Both the position numbers and the translations under genes were made by a program. From Pseudoduganella flava (GTDB lineage Bacteria > Pseudomonadota > Gammaproteobacteria > Burkholderiales > Burkholderiaceae_D), in contig NZ_VLKW01000006.1 in the NCBI RefSeq assembly GCF_007830495.1, positions 354,842 through 418,841 on the forward strand: DNA of 64,000 bases, written 5' to 3'. Positions within the stretch are counted from its first letter, which is position 1. Each line of letters opens with the position of its first letter. A model generated the notes under the pieces. The model was not told the origin of the DNA, made no database searches, and saw nothing but the letters and a program-made list of their open reading frames with translations. Of the stretch, positions 63,070 through 64,000 are shown one piece after another.

Positions 63070-64000
63070 ATTGGGGAACTTCCAGGAATCAACGCTGTCT
63101 GATCTTCTGTTGAGATAACTCATCGATAACAGGAGGCAAAGATGGGCACGAGCGGCTTTCAGCACCTGTTTCGCGCACTGGCCCGGCTGCCGCTATCGGC
63201 TGACGAGATTGCTTGCTTGCGTCACTGGCTCGGCGCGCTGGAGGCGCCCGGGCGCTGCCTGGCCCTGATCGAACAAGCGAAGGGGCGATGTGCCTGTCCT
63301 CATTGCGGCAATGCGCGCTGCCATCGCAGCGGCAACGCCAACGGCTTGCAGCGGTATCGCTGCATCGCCTGCCGACACAGCTTCAACGCGCTGACCGGCA
63401 CGCCGCTGGCGCGCCTACGGCATCGCGACAAATGGCTCCCGTATTTCCAGTGCTTGATCGAGTCGCGCACGGTGCGCGCGGCGGCCGAACGCGTCGCGGT
63501 CGCGACGTCGACCAGCTTTCGCTGGCGCCACCGGTTCGTCGCCGCCGTGCGGCGCGAGGAGCCGCCTACATTGAAGGGCATCGTGGAAGCCGACGAAACG
63601 TATGTGCTCGAATCGCAGAAGGGCTCGCGCCACCTCGACAGGCCGGCGCGCAAGCGTGGTGGCAGGGCCACGTGCCGCGGCATCAGTAAGGAGCACGAAT
63701 GCCTGCTGGTCGCGCGCGATCGCGGCAAGACCACGCACGCTTTTCATGCCGGCCAGGGCGAGCCGGACGCCGAGCGCCTGCTGCGCTATCTGAAACCGGT
63801 GCTGGCGCGCGATGCCTTGCTGGTCAGCGACGGCGCAGCCGCTTATCCGCGATTTGCGAAGCTGGCTGGGATCAGCCATCGGGCGATCAACGTGCGCGCC
63901 GGCGAGTACGCGCGCGGCGCCATCCACGTCAACGGCGTCAACGGCTGGCATGGCCGCTTCAAGACCTGGCTGCGCAGATTTTGCGGTGTGGCGAGCCGCT
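63070..64000 (+). mobile_element. IS1595-family (ISXO2-like) insertion sequence, 3' truncated by window
   Basis: The transposase gene at 63142 runs off the right edge. The left end of the element probably lies in the roughly 70 bases before the gene, but no terminal inverted repeat can be defined without the right end. The left boundary given is approximate. Confidence 0.6.
63142..64000 (+). CDS. IS1595-family transposase (3' partial)
   Basis: 286 codons visible, no stop before the window ends. A zinc-ribbon N-terminus (CPHC and CIAC pairs) is followed by a helix-turn-helix-like region and the ISXO2 DDE core: first Asp in VEADETYV, second Asp in LLVSDGAAAYPRF, and the third-acidic/Asn region HVNGVNGWHGRFKTWLRRF. 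AGGAGG ribosome-binding site before the ATG. Frame is intact as far as seen. Confidence 0.88.
   Translation, partial: MGTSGFQHLFRALARLPLSADEIACLRHWLGALEAPGRCLALIEQAKGRCACPHCGNARCHRSGNANGLQRYRCIACRHSFNALTGTPLARLRHRDKWLPYFQCLIESRTVRAAAERVAVATSTSFRWRHRFVAAVRREEPPTLKGIVEADETYVLESQKGSRHLDRPARKRGGRATCRGISKEHECLLVARDRGKTTHAFHAGQGEPDAERLLRYLKPVLARDALLVSDGAAAYPRFAKLAGISHRAINVRAGEYARGAIHVNGVNGWHGRFKTWLRRFCGVASR

Noticed and set aside
1..64000. CRISPR arrays, prophage, toxin-antitoxin or defence systems
   Set aside because: No regularly spaced direct repeats, phage structural genes, restriction or other defence genes were recognised anywhere in the window.

Overview
The window is a continuous, gene-dense stretch of a high-GC Gram-negative chromosome. 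Gene order and content point to a betaproteobacterium of the Oxalobacteraceae/Massilia type. The pointers are petABC followed by sspA-sspB, a COG0523 GTPase next to dksA and hslVU, xerC beside a DUF484 gene, a complete type II secretion operon, a PEP-CTERM protein, and many ATGA start/stop overlaps. This taxonomic placement is inferred from gene order and was not tested by a search. No intergenic gap exceeds about 300 bases.

Region by region: 1-7750 is the 3' part of a tad (tight adherence, Flp pilus) operon: tadG (cut by the left edge), two TadE-type minor pilins, tadZ/cpaE, tadA/cpaF, tadB, tadC, and a TadD lipoprotein fused to a LytR_C-like domain. 7765-11014 holds a DUF2807 secreted protein, a 65-residue exported peptide, and a D-malate/tartrate dehydrogenase gene divergent from its LysR-type regulator. 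The dehydrogenase reading frame is disconnected from its apparent start codon. 11022-15086 holds a TonB-dependent receptor divergent from a LytS/LytTR two-component pair. 15083-17385 (minus strand) holds DUF2461, a DegS/DegQ-type protease and mscL.

17644-21772 carries the cytochrome bc1 genes petABC, then sspA and sspB, then tRNA-Thr(TGT). 22017-32907 is one long plus-strand block: ccmABCDEFGHI (cytochrome c maturation) followed by napEDABC (periplasmic nitrate reductase). The Ccm system matures the c-type haems of NapB, NapC and cytochrome c1, so these blocks are linked in function. 33012-36689 holds a cupin gene and, on the minus strand, a GtrA/GtrB/GT-C glycan-modification cassette that contains an overlooked 48-residue membrane peptide. 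36765-39650 (minus) is rhodanese-grxC-secB-SH3-gpsA; 39765-44247 (plus) is gpmA-envC-ctpA-moeB.

44369-55271 is a complete type II secretion operon in the order gspG-H-I-J-K-L-M-N-D-E-F-C. A PEP-CTERM gene converges on it. 56104-62998 (minus) reads, in transcription order, DUF484, xerC, a His-rich COG0523 GTPase, a DksA with only one zinc-ligand cysteine, a duplicated STAS-domain protein, hslV, hslU and a 67-residue basic protein. The right edge cuts an IS1595-family (ISXO2-like) transposase, the only mobile element seen. No CRISPR array, prophage or rRNA gene is visible.
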